The notes: generated by a model not told the origin, from the sequence alone. Counted from the first letter of the stretch, positions 30,864 through 40,486 are shown. The stretch is DNA of 64,000 bases from an uncultured Halomonas sp. (GCF_946887195.1 NZ_CAMPKE010000003.1:62001-126000); one strand, 5' to 3'. Numbers and translations: made by a program.

Positions 30864-30930
30864 ACAGCCCTTCCAGAATAGTACCGGGTCTAAACGACAA
30901 GGCCACTGAGCATGCTGAGAAGGAGTCGTG

Positions 30931-31599
30931 ATGCGGCTGGCTGTGGCCTCGATACTGAAAAAACTGATCGGAATACTGATTGCCCTGGCATCGATGAGTG
31001 CCGGTCTGGTGCTGGCCGCCAATCTGTGGGTGTTGACGGCGACCCAGGAGCGTATCGAAGAGGACTTGCTGCTGTGCGCCGCCGAACCGGTCGGCATCGT
31101 CTTCGGTACCTCCTATTGGTCGCGAGGCGGTGGCAGCAATCCCTATTACGTCGCCCGGCTAGGCGCCGCGGCCCGCCTGCTGCGCATGGATCGGGTCGAG
31201 CATCTGTTGCTTTCCGGCGATAATCGCACGCGTTATTACAACGAGCCCGTGACCATGTGGCGCGATCTGCGCGAGGTCAATGTGGCCGATGCCGACATGA
31301 CGCTGGACTACGCCGGCTTCAGTACCTTCGATACGCTGGTTCGGGCGCGCAAGGTGTTCGGCGCCGAGCGGGTCATGTTGATCAGTCAGAGTTGGCATCT
31401 GCCGCGTGCGTTGTTCATTGCCGATGCCGTGGGGCTCGAGGCAAGTGGCTGTGCGGTGCCATCGCGTTCGGTGGATGGCATGTGGCAGTTGCGGATGCGT
31501 GAGTGGCTGGCGCGCGTGGCGATGCTGGGCGATCTGTATCTTTGGCAGCGCGAGCCGCATTTTCTTGGCCCGCACGTGCCGTTACCAGTCCCGAAATAG
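30931..31599 (+). CDS. sanA: SanA-like envelope barrier protein (DUF218)
   Basis: An inner-membrane-anchored DUF218 protein related to E. coli SanA, which affects envelope permeability and vancomycin entry at high temperature. One N-terminal membrane helix (about residues 8-30) is followed by FGTSYWSRGG, LLLSGDN, YNEPVTMWRDL, LDYAGFSTFDTLVRARKVF and REPHFLGP, all shared with SanA. The ATG at 30931 has AAGGAG five bases upstream; a GTG one codon earlier is in frame. At 222 residues it is slightly shorter than E. coli SanA. Confidence 0.88.
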   Translation: MRLAVASILKKLIGILIALASMSAGLVLAANLWVLTATQERIEEDLLLCAAEPVGIVFGTSYWSRGGGSNPYYVARLGAAARLLRMDRVEHLLLSGDNRTRYYNEPVTMWRDLREVNVADADMTLDYAGFSTFDTLVRARKVFGAERVMLISQSWHLPRALFIADAVGLEASGCAVPSRSVDGMWQLRMREWLARVAMLGDLYLWQREPHFLGPHVPLPVPK

Positions 31600-31618
31600 T
31601 CGCAGGAAGATGCCGAGG

Positions 31619-32065
31619 CTAGCGCCGCGATTTGGGCTTCTGCAGCCGATACAGTTCTCGAATCAGTGACCGGCAGCCTTTCCAGCAGCGCTCGATCATT
31701 GGTTCGATGGGGTCGGGAAGAGGATGCGTATAGAGCGTCGAAAGCGCCTGCATGAGCACGCGCTCCTGCTCGAGCAACTCGCCGACCAGGACCTGGCTGT
31801 CATCGCCGACGAAGCTCTTCAGTCGGCTCCACAACCATAGGTAGTCGTCACGCTCGACATCGGCATCGCGGGGGAGCAGGTTGAGGTGCCGCTTGGCCAG
31901 GGTCCGCAGTTCGCGCATGGCGTCGCTGCGCTCGTCGTAATGGGGTTTCAGAGCGTCGCGCAGCGAAGGACGCAGGCGTTCGAGATTGTCCTGGAAATAG
32001 TCGAGACTGTCGGCCAGCGCTTCCAGCACGCTGTCCATCGCCACCTGGCGATTATCGAGAAACAT
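31619..32065 (-). CDS. Hypothetical helical protein
   Basis: A 148-residue protein I do not recognise. It is nearly all helical by composition, rich in Leu, Arg and acidic residues, with no signal peptide or membrane segment. A basic tail (LQKPKSRR) ends it. The start is well supported by an AGGAGG in the leader. The Shine-Dalgarno lies in the loop of a 6-bp hairpin at 32071-32088, which suggests translational control. It is flanked by convergent sanA and by rimK in the same direction, 129 bp away. Confidence 0.7.
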   Translation of the reverse strand: MFLDNRQVAMDSVLEALADSLDYFQDNLERLRPSLRDALKPHYDERSDAMRELRTLAKRHLNLLPRDADVERDDYLWLWSRLKSFVGDDSQVLVGELLEQERVLMQALSTLYTHPLPDPIEPMIERCWKGCRSLIRELYRLQKPKSRR

Positions 32066-32070
32066 GAGCG

Positions 32071-32088
32071 GTCACCTCCTCCGGTGAC
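32071..32088 (-). promoter_or_regulatory. Hairpin presenting the ribosome binding site
   Basis: On the minus strand GTCACC pairs with GGTGAC around the 6-nt loop GGAGGA, which is the Shine-Dalgarno of the gene starting at 32065. A GGA in a hairpin loop over the ribosome binding site is the arrangement bound by CsrA/RsmA proteins. Binding here is inferred. Confidence 0.5.
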
Positions 32089-32194
32089 ACGGATTGTGCG
32101 GGGGGAAACAGTGTTTTGCTACCCCTGACGACAAGAAAAAGTGTGTTTCCAATCATTGTTATTCAGGATGTCATGGCGATGCCTCATCTGGCGA

Positions 32195-33103
32195 TCATCC
32201 TTTGGGCTTGGGCGGCGCCTTGCGTGGTGGAAAGGCATGCTTTTCCAGATGCTCGATGATCAGCCCCGCGATGTCCTTGCCGGTCGCGGTCTCGATGCCC
32301 TGCAGCCCTGGCGACGAGTTGACTTCCATGATAACCGGCCCGTGATTGGAGCGCAGCAGATCGACGCCGGCAACCCGCAGCCCCATGGCCTTGGCCGCGC
32401 GGATGGCGGTCGAGCGCTCCTCGGGGGTAATGCGAATCACGCTGGCGCTACCGCCACGATGCAGGTTGGAGCGGAACTCACCTTCAGCGGCCTGACGTTT
32501 CATCGATGCCACGACCTTGTCGCCGATCACCAGGCAGCGGATGTCGGCACCCTTGGCCTCCTTGATGTACTCCTGAACCATGATATTGGCCTTCATGCCC
32601 ATGAATGCCTGGACCACCGATTCGGCCGCCTTGTTGGTTTCCGCCAGTACCACACCGATGCCTTGGGTGCCTTCCAGCAGTTTGATCACCAGCGGTGCGC
32701 CCTTGACCATGGTGATCAAGTCGGGGATGTCATCGGGCGAGTGAGCGAAGCCGGTAATCGGCAGGCCGAGCCCCTTGCGCGAGAGCAGTTGCAACGAACG
32801 CAGCTTGTCGCGCGAGCGGGTGATGGAGACATTGTCGTTGAGTACATAGGTACTCATCATCTCGAACTGGCGCAGTACCGCACAGCCATAGAACGTGACC
32901 GAAGCTCCGATACGCGGAATGACGGCATCGAAGGGCTCGAGCTCGGCGCCCTTGTAATGAATCGACGGGCGATGCGAGGCGATGTTCATGTAGCAGCGCA
33001 AGGTGTCGACCACACGCACGCTGTGGCCTCGGTTCTCTCCCGCCTCGATCAGGCGGCGCGTGGAGTACAGGTTGCGATTACGCGATAGAAGGGCGATATG
33101 CAT
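32195..33103 (-). CDS. rimK: Ribosomal protein S6--L-glutamate ligase RimK
   Basis: ATP-grasp ligase that adds glutamates to the C-terminus of ribosomal protein S6. The 302-residue protein has [19 protein letters not shown], the glycine-rich [10 protein letters not shown] loop, and the Mg-binding [14 protein letters not shown]. The C-terminal tail is Pro/Lys-rich. It follows rimB with 43 bp between, the Pseudomonas rimB-rimK layout in which RimB limits RimK action. Confidence 0.94.
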   Translation of the reverse strand: MHIALLSRNRNLYSTRRLIEAGENRGHSVRVVDTLRCYMNIASHRPSIHYKGAELEPFDAVIPRIGASVTFYGCAVLRQFEMMSTYVLNDNVSITRSRDKLRSLQLLSRKGLGLPITGFAHSPDDIPDLITMVKGAPLVIKLLEGTQGIGVVLAETNKAAESVVQAFMGMKANIMVQEYIKEAKGADIRCLVIGDKVVASMKRQAAEGEFRSNLHRGGSASVIRITPEERSTAIRAAKAMGLRVAGVDLLRSNHGPVIMEVNSSPGLQGIETATGKDIAGLIIEHLEKHAFPPRKAPPKPKG

Positions 33104-33146
33104 GGTGTTCTCCAGGCCAGGTGAAATGGGAAAAGAGCGTGGTGTG

Positions 33147-33584
33147 TCAGGGCTCGCCGTGCAGGAAGGCGGCGCCGGGCGCCACCAATAGCCGGCGCAT
33201 GGCGCGGCGCCCGAGCAGCATGGGGTGGCGCATGTCGCGTCGGTCGGTGAGGGTCAATTCCACCGGGTAATCCAGTTCGCCGAGCTGCATGCGCGTGCGA
33301 ACGACATAGCGCCACTGCGCATGCCCATTGGAGCTGGTGACCTTGCGCCGGTCGTGCAAGTGCATCTTGACCGGATGAACCGGGCTGTCGGGGCCTCCGC
33401 CACGTGTGGTGAAACTGACCCACATATGGCCATCTTCTTCATAGGCCTCGATATCCTCGGCGTGGAGCGCCGAGGTGCGCGCCCCTGAGTCGGTCTTGCA
33501 GCATAGTGTCAGGCCCAGTTCCGGCAAGGTCACCATTTCGCGGCGGCCGATGACCGCCTTGGCGTGATAGGGCAGTGCTTTCAT
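33147..33584 (-). CDS. rimB: RimB-type retropepsin-like protease (PF05618)
   Basis: A 145-residue member of the putative ATP-dependent zinc protease family, which structurally resembles retropepsins. The Asp-containing motif is [13 protein letters not shown], and a C-terminal [15 protein letters not shown] is typical. In Pseudomonas, RimB is a small protease that opposes glutamylation by RimK. It lies directly upstream of rimK on the same strand and probably shares a transcript. A DUF3549 gene precedes it. Confidence 0.85.
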   Translation of the reverse strand: MKALPYHAKAVIGRREMVTLPELGLTLCCKTDSGARTSALHAEDIEAYEEDGHMWVSFTTRGGGPDSPVHPVKMHLHDRRKVTSSNGHAQWRYVVRTRMQLGELDYPVELTLTDRRDMRHPMLLGRRAMRRLLVAPGAAFLHGEP

Positions 33585-33608
33585 GGTTCGAACACTCAGC
33601 TCAGCGGT

Positions 33609-34655
33609 TCAATTCGGTCTGGCCAGATCGGCCAGGCGCCGGGCCACGGCGCTATTCGGCGCGGCCTGGCGAAGGTTCATCATCAGTAGCAGCCGCAAGC
33701 GCGGAATCAGCGCCAAATCGCGGATCATGGCGGTGAAATCGGTACGTTCATCGCTGGCCAGCGCATCGAGAAAGCGCGGCAGGCGCTCGCCATCCTCTAG
33801 CTGGGCCCAGCCGCGCGCGGCAATCGCGGCCAGCAGATCCGGACCCCGGGCCGATGCGTCGGCAAGCAGCGCGTCGTACCAGGCGCCGACAAGATCTCGC
33901 GCGCCCTGGCCGACAGCCCGCACGCAGGCACAGAACGTTTCGATATCGCCCTGCGTTGCGGCCCGCTCACCGCGCTCGACCAGCGCCCTGCAGAGCAACG
34001 GCGCTGGCTCGATATGCTCCAGACAGTGACATAACGGTCGCAACACTTCCACCGGGAGCATCGGCAATCGTATGGCTAGCCGCTTGGCTTGCTCAGTGTC
34101 GTGGCGTATCGTGAAATCGGCAAGTCCCTGCAGCCCGAGCGCCTGCCACTGGCCTGTAGCCGCCGAATCGTCGAGCTGGCCGGTGAGATAGGCTTCGGCG
34201 AGTTCGAGGTGCACACTGGCGATGCGCTCGAGATCGGCATTGACGCGGGCATGCAGTACGGCCCGCTGGGTCATGTCGGGCATGAAGGCCAGTGGATTGT
34301 CCTGCATCAGGTTGGCGATGGCGCCGTTATCGGTCGAGTGGTCAGAGTTGCTGCTACCGAGGGTTTCCAGCAATCGCTGAAGGAAAGCGTCGCGCGGCGC
34401 CGGGTCGAGATGACCCTGTTCATCCAATGGTAGCGACAGGAACCAGATCAGCGGATCGTTGCTGACGTCGCCGATCTGAAAGACGCAGGCCAACTGGGCA
34501 CGGCCCAGCCATGGGCAGGGCCAAGCGATCCCGCCATCTTCGAAACGCTTGAATGTCTCGGTAGAACAGGGCGCAACGTGTCTGCCCAAGGTATAAATGC
34601 GCGCACGAGCGCCACTGCGCACGAAGAAATCGCCAAGAGAAAGAATCGGTTGCAT
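33609..34655 (-). CDS. DUF3549 family protein
   Basis: A conserved 348-residue cytoplasmic protein with no known function. The N-terminus MQPILSLGDFFVRSGARARIYTLGRHV is typical for the family in Pseudomonas and Halomonas. The rest is mostly helical and has no catalytic pattern I can see. The start at 34655 has GAGGAC upstream; a 35-residue in-frame extension is rejected. It is 24 bp upstream of rimB on the same strand, so it may be co-transcribed. Confidence 0.85.
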   Translation of the reverse strand: MQPILSLGDFFVRSGARARIYTLGRHVAPCSTETFKRFEDGGIAWPCPWLGRAQLACVFQIGDVSNDPLIWFLSLPLDEQGHLDPAPRDAFLQRLLETLGSSNSDHSTDNGAIANLMQDNPLAFMPDMTQRAVLHARVNADLERIASVHLELAEAYLTGQLDDSAATGQWQALGLQGLADFTIRHDTEQAKRLAIRLPMLPVEVLRPLCHCLEHIEPAPLLCRALVERGERAATQGDIETFCACVRAVGQGARDLVGAWYDALLADASARGPDLLAAIAARGWAQLEDGERLPRFLDALASDERTDFTAMIRDLALIPRLRLLLMMNLRQAAPNSAVARRLADLARPN

Positions 34656-34964
34656 GACGTCCTCATAGTCAGGCCGCGCACTGTAGCGTGTCGGCTGCGT
34701 TCTTTCCATGCTTTCGGATTGGCCCTGGTTAAAAAGTGATCGTCTGGCGCGGATAACCATGGGCTATGGGCAAGCGCGGTTTTTCCCCTGCTTATCCACA
34801 ACCTCTTTCAAGAATTCTGTGAACTGCCATCAGCGTTTACCGTTATGCTGAAAATAGCCAGGCATCGGTAGCCAAAATGCACACCATTCTCTAAGCTATG
34901 TAACCAAACGGAATAAATGGCCAAGCTGTTTATTCTCTTTATCCCCAGATATTGGAGTATGACC
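34656..34964. other. Intergenic region between the DUF3549 gene and the ABC transporter
   Basis: About 309 bp, richer in A and T than the flanks, between divergent genes. It must hold promoters for both sides, but I see no convincing -35/-10 pair. A perfect DnaA box, ttatccaca, lies at 34792-34800; it is single and not part of an origin. No gene is supported. Confidence 0.5.
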
Positions 34965-35738
34965 ATGCTACGTACCGTTTCGATTGCGCTGCTCGCCGCC
35001 GTGCTGGGGCTGGGGAGCCAGGCCCATGCGCAGGATCAGAGTCAGGCTGGCGACGATACTCTCAAGGTTGGTATGTCGGGGCGCTATTTCCCCTTCACCT
35101 TTGTCGAACAGGACCAACTGAAAGGCTTCGAGGTCGATGTGATGAAGGCCATTGCCGATCGCATTGGCGTCGAGGTGCAGTTCGTCACCGCCAATTTCTC
35201 GGGGCTGTTCGGTATGCTCGAATCCGGCCGTATCGATACCATCGCCAATCAGATCACACTGACCGACGAGCGTCGCGAAGCCTATGCCTTCACGCAGCCA
35301 TACGTCTATGACGGTGCCCAGGTGGTAACCCGGGAAGGCAACGACGAGATCGATGGCGTCGAGGATCTGCGTGGCAAGACGGTAGCGGTCAATCTGGGCT
35401 CCAACTTCGAGAGCCTGCTGCGTGAGCTGCCCTATGCCGATGAGATCGAGATTCGCACTTATGAGTCGAATCTCGAGCAGGATACCGCGCTGGGCCGTGT
35501 CGATGCCTTCGTCATGGATCGCGTCAGTGCCAGCCAGGTAATCAAGGAAAAGCCGCTACCCTTGGAGTTGGCCGGTAAGCCGTTCTCGGAAATCCACAAC
35601 GCACTGCCATTCCGCGATACCGATGAGGGCCGCGCGCTGCGCGACCGTGTCGATGCCGCATTGACCGAGCTGAAAGAGGACGGCACCCTGGCCGCCATTT
35701 CCCAGGAGTGGTTCGGCAACGACATTACCCAGCCCTGA
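34965..35738 (+). CDS. Cystine-type polar amino acid ABC transporter, substrate-binding protein
   Basis: A periplasmic family 3 binding protein of 257 residues. The signal peptide runs to about residue 22 with AHA before the mature QDQS. The mature part begins LKVGMSGRYFPFTFVEQDQLKGFEVDVMKAIA, and GMLESGRIDTIANQITLTDERR is close to cystine-binding members such as TcyJ/FliY. Cystine is the likely ligand, but other polar amino acids cannot be excluded. The ATG at 34965 fits the GGAG spacing better than the one at 34959. Permease and ATPase genes follow. Confidence 0.88.
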   Translation: MLRTVSIALLAAVLGLGSQAHAQDQSQAGDDTLKVGMSGRYFPFTFVEQDQLKGFEVDVMKAIADRIGVEVQFVTANFSGLFGMLESGRIDTIANQITLTDERREAYAFTQPYVYDGAQVVTREGNDEIDGVEDLRGKTVAVNLGSNFESLLRELPYADEIEIRTYESNLEQDTALGRVDAFVMDRVSASQVIKEKPLPLELAGKPFSEIHNALPFRDTDEGRALRDRVDAALTELKEDGTLAAISQEWFGNDITQP

Positions 35739-35758
35739 GCGCGTCCATGGAGAGATGA

Positions 35759-36433
35759 ATGAACGTGCTCGATATCGACTACATGTTGGGGCTGGTGCCG
35801 ATTCTACTCAGTTACCTGCCCCTGACCCTGGAGATGGCCGTCGCCGGCATGCTGCTGGCGCTGGTGCTGGCCTGCCTGTTGGCGGTGGTGCGGGTGCTCC
35901 AGATTCCCGGTCTCAATGCCTTCACACTGCTATTCATTTCGTTTTTTCGCGGTACGCCGCTGTTGGTTCAGCTATTTCTCTTCTATTACGGATTGCCGCA
36001 GATTTTCAGTGTGCTGACCCAGATCAATGGCATCACCGCGACCATCATGGGGCTGACACTGCATTTTTCAGCGTACATGGCCGAGTCGATCCGTGCCGCC
36101 ATCGTCGGGGTCGACCGTAGCCAGACGGAGGCCGCGCTATCGGTCGGCATGACCAATGCCCAGTTGATGCGCCGCATCGTACTGCCTCAGGCGACCCGGG
36201 TGGCCGTGCCGACCTTGATGAACTACTTCATCGACATCATCAAGGCGACCTCGCTGGCCTTTACGCTGGGTGTCACCGAACTGATGGGCGCGACGCAGCA
36301 GGAGGCGGCCGGCAGCTTTCTCTACTTCGAGGCTTTCATTACCGTGGCGGTGATTTACTGGGGCATCGTCGAGCTGCTGTCATGGCTGCAGCGGCGTCTG
36401 GAAGCACGCTTCAACGAGGCTTATCAACGATGA
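35759..36433 (+). CDS. Cystine-type polar amino acid ABC transporter, permease
   Basis: A 224-residue inner-membrane permease of the HisM type with about five membrane helices. Conserved parts include [23 protein letters not shown] and the ABC-contact EAA loop around [21 protein letters not shown]. It is likely to act as a homodimer since there is only one permease gene. It sits 20 bp after the binding-protein gene and overlaps the ATPase gene by ATGA. Confidence 0.9.
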   Translation: MNVLDIDYMLGLVPILLSYLPLTLEMAVAGMLLALVLACLLAVVRVLQIPGLNAFTLLFISFFRGTPLLVQLFLFYYGLPQIFSVLTQINGITATIMGLTLHFSAYMAESIRAAIVGVDRSQTEAALSVGMTNAQLMRRIVLPQATRVAVPTLMNYFIDIIKATSLAFTLGVTELMGATQQEAAGSFLYFEAFITVAVIYWGIVELLSWLQRRLEARFNEAYQR

Positions 36434-37185
36434 TCGCACTCCAGGGGCTGACCAAGCGTTTCGGCGATGCCACGGTGCTCGATGATATCGACCTGACTAT
36501 CGAAAAGGGCGAAATCATCGTCATCATCGGCCCATCGGGAACGGGTAAGTCGACACTGCTGCGCTGCGTGAACTTTCTCGAGCGACCCAATGCGGGGCGA
36601 ATCCAGATCGGCGATCTGAGTGTCGATGCCACCCGGGCCCGCAAGAGAGAGATCCTGGAGCTACGCCGGCGCACCGCATTCGTATTTCAGAATTATGCGC
36701 TGTTTGCCAACAAGACGGCGCTTGAGAACATCGCCGAAGGCTTGATCGTGGTCAACGGCTGGGAGAAGTCGCGCGCGCATGCCAGGGCACGCGAGATTCT
36801 CGAGCGCATCGGGCTGGCCGATAAAGCGGACGCTTACCCGGCCTCGATGTCGGGCGGCCAGCAGCAACGTGTGGGTATCGGCCGAGCGATGGCCGCCCAG
36901 GCCGAGGTGATCCTGTTCGATGAGCCGACCTCGTCGCTGGATCCCGAGTGGGTCGAAGAGGTGTTGGGCTTGATGAAGCAGCTCGCACACGAGCGCCAAA
37001 CCATGCTGGTGGTAACCCACGAGATGGGCTTTGCACGCGACGTTGCCGATCGGGTGCTATTCATGGATGGTGGCAAGATCGTCGAGCAGGGTCCGCCGGA
37101 GACGTTGTTTTCCGCGCCGCGCGATGAACGTACACGTAGCTTCCTGCGTAAGATATTGGCCAACCAGGTCGAGGTACAGCCATGA
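36430..37185 (+). CDS. Cystine-type polar amino acid ABC transporter, ATPase
   Basis: A 251-residue ABC ATPase powering the upstream permease. Walker A is GPSGTGKST, the signature is [15 protein letters not shown], and Walker B is [14 protein letters not shown]. The start at 36430 overlaps the permease stop; the longer frame from 36382 is rejected. Its own stop overlaps the YqcC-like gene by ATGA, making a four-gene unit. Confidence 0.92.
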   Translation: MIALQGLTKRFGDATVLDDIDLTIEKGEIIVIIGPSGTGKSTLLRCVNFLERPNAGRIQIGDLSVDATRARKREILELRRRTAFVFQNYALFANKTALENIAEGLIVVNGWEKSRAHARAREILERIGLADKADAYPASMSGGQQQRVGIGRAMAAQAEVILFDEPTSSLDPEWVEEVLGLMKQLAHERQTMLVVTHEMGFARDVADRVLFMDGGKIVEQGPPETLFSAPRDERTRSFLRKILANQVEVQP

Positions 37186-37532
37186 TGAAAGAGCCTTCAG
37201 CTATGACAAGAGAGCCAAGCGAACTCGATCAGGCACTGACTCGCCTCGAGGCGACATTGCGCAGCGTCGACCTGTGGAACACGGCATGCCCCGATAACGA
37301 AGCCTTCGATAGCTCGGAGCCCTTCTGCCTGGATACCATGACAATGCCGCAGTGGCTGCGTTATGTATTCATCGCTCGGTTACGGGCACTGATGGATGCG
37401 CAGCGCTCCTTGCCTGCAACCTGCCAGGTGGCGCCAGCCGCCGAAGCCTATCTGCAACATGCCAAACCGAGCACGCGCCTGCTGGTGGTCGAGGCGATTG
37501 CCGATGTGGATCGTATCGTCACCCAAGCATGA
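37182..37532 (+). CDS. YqcC family protein (DUF446)
   Basis: A 116-residue cytoplasmic protein of the YqcC family. It keeps the pattern of a tryptophan near the N-terminus (VDLWNTACP), [29 protein letters not shown], and a C-terminal helical segment. The function is unknown. In other genomes yqcC tends to lie near pseudouridine synthase truC; here it is coupled to the transporter (ATGA), which may just be positional. Alternative starts lie at 37185 and 37203. Confidence 0.85.
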   Translation: MMKEPSAMTREPSELDQALTRLEATLRSVDLWNTACPDNEAFDSSEPFCLDTMTMPQWLRYVFIARLRALMDAQRSLPATCQVAPAAEAYLQHAKPSTRLLVVEAIADVDRIVTQA

Positions 37533-37550
37533 GCGACGATAGCCAATCAT

Positions 37551-37578
37551 AAAAAAACGCCGGGTAAGAACCCGGCGT
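37551..37578 (-). terminator. Terminator after ompW, possibly bidirectional
   Basis: An 8-bp hairpin cgccgggt/acccggcg with loop aaga. Seven A on the plus strand before the hairpin give a seven-T run on the minus strand, so it is a strong terminator for ompW. On the plus strand, after the YqcC gene, the T run is weak. Confidence 0.85.
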
Positions 37579-37609
37579 TGCCAATTGGCTGGCTAGCAAG
37601 ACGGTAGAA

Positions 37610-38191
37610 TTAGAAGCTGAACGTTACGCCGCCGCCGATCATGACCGGGTCGATATCGGCTTCACCGCTGACGCCGTTGAGGCTGTAGTCGGCATCGAGA
37701 TTGGTATAGGACGCGAAACCGTTGAGCGCGAGATAGTCGGTGATCAGCAGATCGACACCCAACTCGCCTTTGGCCGCCCAGGTATTGTCGATGCTCAGAC
37801 CGGCACTCTCACTGGAGAAACGTGTGTAGTTGGCGCCGACTCCGGCATAGGGCTGGATACGTGAGTCAAGCCCGCCCAGCGGATAATACTGCACCATCAG
37901 ATCGAACGGCTGCTGCTCGAAGTTACCGCTGGTGGCACCAGAGTCGAAGTCATGCTCGAACTCTTCGCCAGCGCCCAGGGTAACGGCCAGCTTGTCGTGC
38001 ACCATATAGCCCAGGCTGCCGACAAAACCGTTCTCGTTACTGAGCATGCCCTCGGCATCGCCCTCGGGGTTGTACTTGGCGACACCTCCGCGAATCAGGA
38101 TATCGCCCGCTTCATAGGCCAAGGCAGCCTGAGATGCGGCGAAAGCGCTACCGGCGATGATCGCGGCGGAAAGCAATTTGAACTTGGTCAT
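37610..38191 (-). CDS. ompW: OmpW family outer-membrane protein
   Basis: A small eight-stranded outer-membrane barrel thought to pass small hydrophobic molecules. The 193-residue precursor has a signal peptide to about residue 25 (ALAYEAG), then the family GDILIRGGVAKYNP. Later features are YYPLG, QPYAGVGANYTRF and a C-terminal GGGVTFSF ending in Phe. AAGGAG precedes the start. It is monocistronic, with a terminator 30 bp after the stop. Confidence 0.93.
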   Translation of the reverse strand: MTKFKLLSAAIIAGSAFAASQAALAYEAGDILIRGGVAKYNPEGDAEGMLSNENGFVGSLGYMVHDKLAVTLGAGEEFEHDFDSGATSGNFEQQPFDLMVQYYPLGGLDSRIQPYAGVGANYTRFSSESAGLSIDNTWAAKGELGVDLLITDYLALNGFASYTNLDADYSLNGVSGEADIDPVMIGGGVTFSF

Positions 38192-38281
38192 GGGGTATTC
38201 TCCTTGAAGTGAAGCCCGGAACGTCCGGTGTGACGGTACTTGCTGAAACCTTAAGAAACAGTGTTTTTTTACTGTGTTGGC

Positions 38282-38310
38282 AGTATAGGAAACGCTGTTC
38301 GCATTGTCTT
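38282..38310 (-). promoter_or_regulatory. Candidate ompW promoter
   Basis: On the minus strand, -35 AAGACA and -10 TATACT are separated by 17 bp, about 90 bp before the ompW start. The leader then has an inverted repeat ACAGT...ACTGT around an A-rich loop. The -35 is weak, so activator control is possible. Confidence 0.5.
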
Positions 38311-38449
38311 GTTGAATTTAATTATTAGACCAATGGCTAACGACTATCTCTCGCTATTGCGTCCTGCTTGCCTACTCTCGGTGAAATGGCACTTAGCCAT
38401 CGAGCGAGCTTTACTGAAAGTAAGGAACGACGCATTGGAGGCCAAGAGC

Positions 38450-38740
38450 ATGATCGAGACGCAACGCTGGCATGGGCAGGGCGCACAACTGCTGTCGCTA
38501 GGGGTATCCGTGCTACTGGCGCTTTGGCTGCTGGTCAGGCCGGAATTGATCAGCGGGCTTGCATTCGGTTGGCGTTTGCCGATGCTATGCCTCGGCGTCT
38601 GGGCGCTGGGTGCGGGATTTTATCACGGCATGGGGTTGGCGGCAGCGCAGGGCGGTTGGCCACGGCGCCTGCTGGGCGCACCGTTATGCTGGGTGCTGCT
38701 GGCATTACTATTCGTTCTGCTGTTACTGCGCAACGTCTAG
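38450..38740 (+). CDS. YbgE-like small membrane protein (orphan of cyd operon type)
   Basis: A 96-residue protein with three hydrophobic helices. LGVWALGAGFYHGMGLAAAQGGWPRRLLGAPLCW resembles E. coli YbgE (HGLLLMWAVCAGVIHGVGF), a protein normally encoded in the cydABX operon. No cyd genes are near. The start at 38450 has GGAGG eight bases upstream; longer frames back to 38336 or 38261 are less likely. The role is probably linked to cytochrome bd, but this is inference from similarity. Confidence 0.65.
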   Translation: MIETQRWHGQGAQLLSLGVSVLLALWLLVRPELISGLAFGWRLPMLCLGVWALGAGFYHGMGLAAAQGGWPRRLLGAPLCWVLLALLFVLLLLRNV

Positions 38741-38753
38741 GAATGCAGGCAGT

Positions 38754-38779
38754 AAAAAAGGGCTCCCGCAGGAGCCCTT
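38754..38779 (-). terminator. Terminator between ybgE-like gene and putP
   Basis: A 9-bp hairpin aagggctcc/ggagccctt with loop cgca. Six A on the plus strand before it give a T run on the minus strand, so it is a good terminator for putP. It can also end the convergent ybgE-like transcript. Confidence 0.85.
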
Positions 38780-38810
38780 CGATTGCCTTGATTGCGTAAC
38801 GCGCACTCTT

Positions 38811-40301
38811 TCAGCGCGTGATTTGCCGATATTCACCCGCATCGGCGGTCACACTGCTCACTACCATGATTGCGATGAAGGACGCGATGAAGCCAGGAAT
38901 GATCTCGTACACACCGGGACCCCCCATGAATTCTCCACCCCAGCCCAGTAGAATCCAGATCGCGACGGTGGCGGCACCCACAACCATGCCCGCAATGGCG
39001 CCGGCGCCGTTCGTGCGCGACCACATCAGCGACAGGATGATTAGCGGGCCGAACGCCGCGCCAAAGCCTGCCCAGGCGTTACTGACCAGCCCCAGAACCT
39101 TGGAGTTCGGGTCGGAAGCAATGACGACCGCAACCAGGCCCACCAGCACGACACAAATCCGGCCCACACCGACGATCTCCTTGTCGCTCGCCTCCTTGCG
39201 CAGGAACAGGCGGTAGAAGTCCTCGGTCAGTGAGGAAGACGCCACCAGCAGCTGGCTGGAAATGGTGCTCATGATCGCGGCAAGCAGTGCGGCATAGAGG
39301 AAACCGGTGATCAGCGGGTGGAACAGCAGGTTCGCCAGGATGATGAAGATCGTTTCCGGATCCTGGACATCCAGGCCATTGCGGATCGCAAAGGCCCGAC
39401 CGAACAAGCCCAGGGAGACCGCGCCGATCAGGGAGATGAGCATCCAACTCATACCGATGTTACGGGCAACGGGAACATCCTTCAGAGAGCGGATGGCCAT
39501 GAAGCGCACGATGATATGCGGCTGCCCGAAATAACCCAGCCCCCAGGCCACCGCAGACAACCAGCCGATGAAGGTCAGTCCCTCCGTCCACGAGAGTAGC
39601 GTGGGATCGACTTCGTTCAGGGTCTGTGACGCTTGAGAGAAACCGCCGCCACCCTCGCCGAAGATCACGACCGCCGGCATGATCACCAGGGCCAGCATCA
39701 TGATGCAGCCTTGCACGAAGTCTGTCAGGCTCACGGCCAGGAAGCCGCCGACGACCGTATAGGCGAGTACCACGACCAGGGTGATGATGACGCCCGCCGC
39801 GTAATCGCTCAGGCTGCCGATATTGATGACCCCGGCAAACGCGCTTTCGAACAACTTGCCGCCAGCAACCAGGCCCGACGCCGTATAAACCGCAAAGAAG
39901 ACGACGATGACGATGGCGGATACCGTTCTCAGCGACATTGCCTGAGTCGGGAACCGGTTGGCCAGGAATTCCGGGATGGTTATTGCATTGCCGTAGTGAA
40001 CCGTCTGTTCACGCAGGCGCGGCGCGACCAGAATCCAGTTGAACAGCGCACCCACGAGCAGGCCGATACCGATCCAGGCCGAACCCAGGCCGGATACGAA
40101 CATCGCCCCGGGCAAGCCCAGCAGCAACCAACCGCTCATGTCCGAGGCACCGGCCGACAGGGCCGCCACCTGTGGGCTGAGCGATCGGCCACCCAGCATG
40201 TAATCCTCGGAATTGGACGTGGCTTTGCGCATGGCATAAAGGCCGATGGCGATCATGAGCGCAAAGTAAATGAAAAGGCTGATCCAAACACCGATAGCCA
40301 T
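38811..40301 (-). CDS. putP: Sodium/proline symporter PutP
   Basis: A Na+-coupled proline importer of the sodium-solute symporter family, with about 13 membrane helices over 496 residues. YMLGGRSLSPQVAALSAGASDMSGWLLLGLPG is the conserved Na+-binding start of PutP. SSQLLVASSSLTEDFYR is another PutP marker. In a halophile, proline also serves as an osmolyte, so this may act in osmoadaptation as well as catabolism. It follows putA on the same strand, 185 bp downstream. Confidence 0.95.
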   Translation of the reverse strand: MAIGVWISLFIYFALMIAIGLYAMRKATSNSEDYMLGGRSLSPQVAALSAGASDMSGWLLLGLPGAMFVSGLGSAWIGIGLLVGALFNWILVAPRLREQTVHYGNAITIPEFLANRFPTQAMSLRTVSAIVIVVFFAVYTASGLVAGGKLFESAFAGVINIGSLSDYAAGVIITLVVVLAYTVVGGFLAVSLTDFVQGCIMMLALVIMPAVVIFGEGGGGFSQASQTLNEVDPTLLSWTEGLTFIGWLSAVAWGLGYFGQPHIIVRFMAIRSLKDVPVARNIGMSWMLISLIGAVSLGLFGRAFAIRNGLDVQDPETIFIILANLLFHPLITGFLYAALLAAIMSTISSQLLVASSSLTEDFYRLFLRKEASDKEIVGVGRICVVLVGLVAVVIASDPNSKVLGLVSNAWAGFGAAFGPLIILSLMWSRTNGAGAIAGMVVGAATVAIWILLGWGGEFMGGPGVYEIIPGFIASFIAIMVVSSVTADAGEYRQITR

Positions 40302-40486
40302 AAGGACGTCTCCTTCTTATTGGTCTGGACTTAAGTCCGACGGGTTATTGGTTACGCATGCCGGCCAGGAGAACACCCGCGGCGAGCACGCAATCGGGGA
40401 GAGCGCGAGCGTAAAGCCTATGGTGGCGTTGTTTTCAACCATGAAAAGCTCCCTTCAGTTTGTTGTCGTTTGATGGCGAGTGAGTA

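Noticed and set aside
32141..33088. Long plus-strand frame opposite rimK
   Set aside because: It is the antisense shadow of a clear RimK sequence and matches no family.
34792..34800. Perfect DnaA box as an origin signal
   Set aside because: It is a single 9-mer without further boxes, AT-rich unwinding region or dnaA/dnaN/gidA neighbours.
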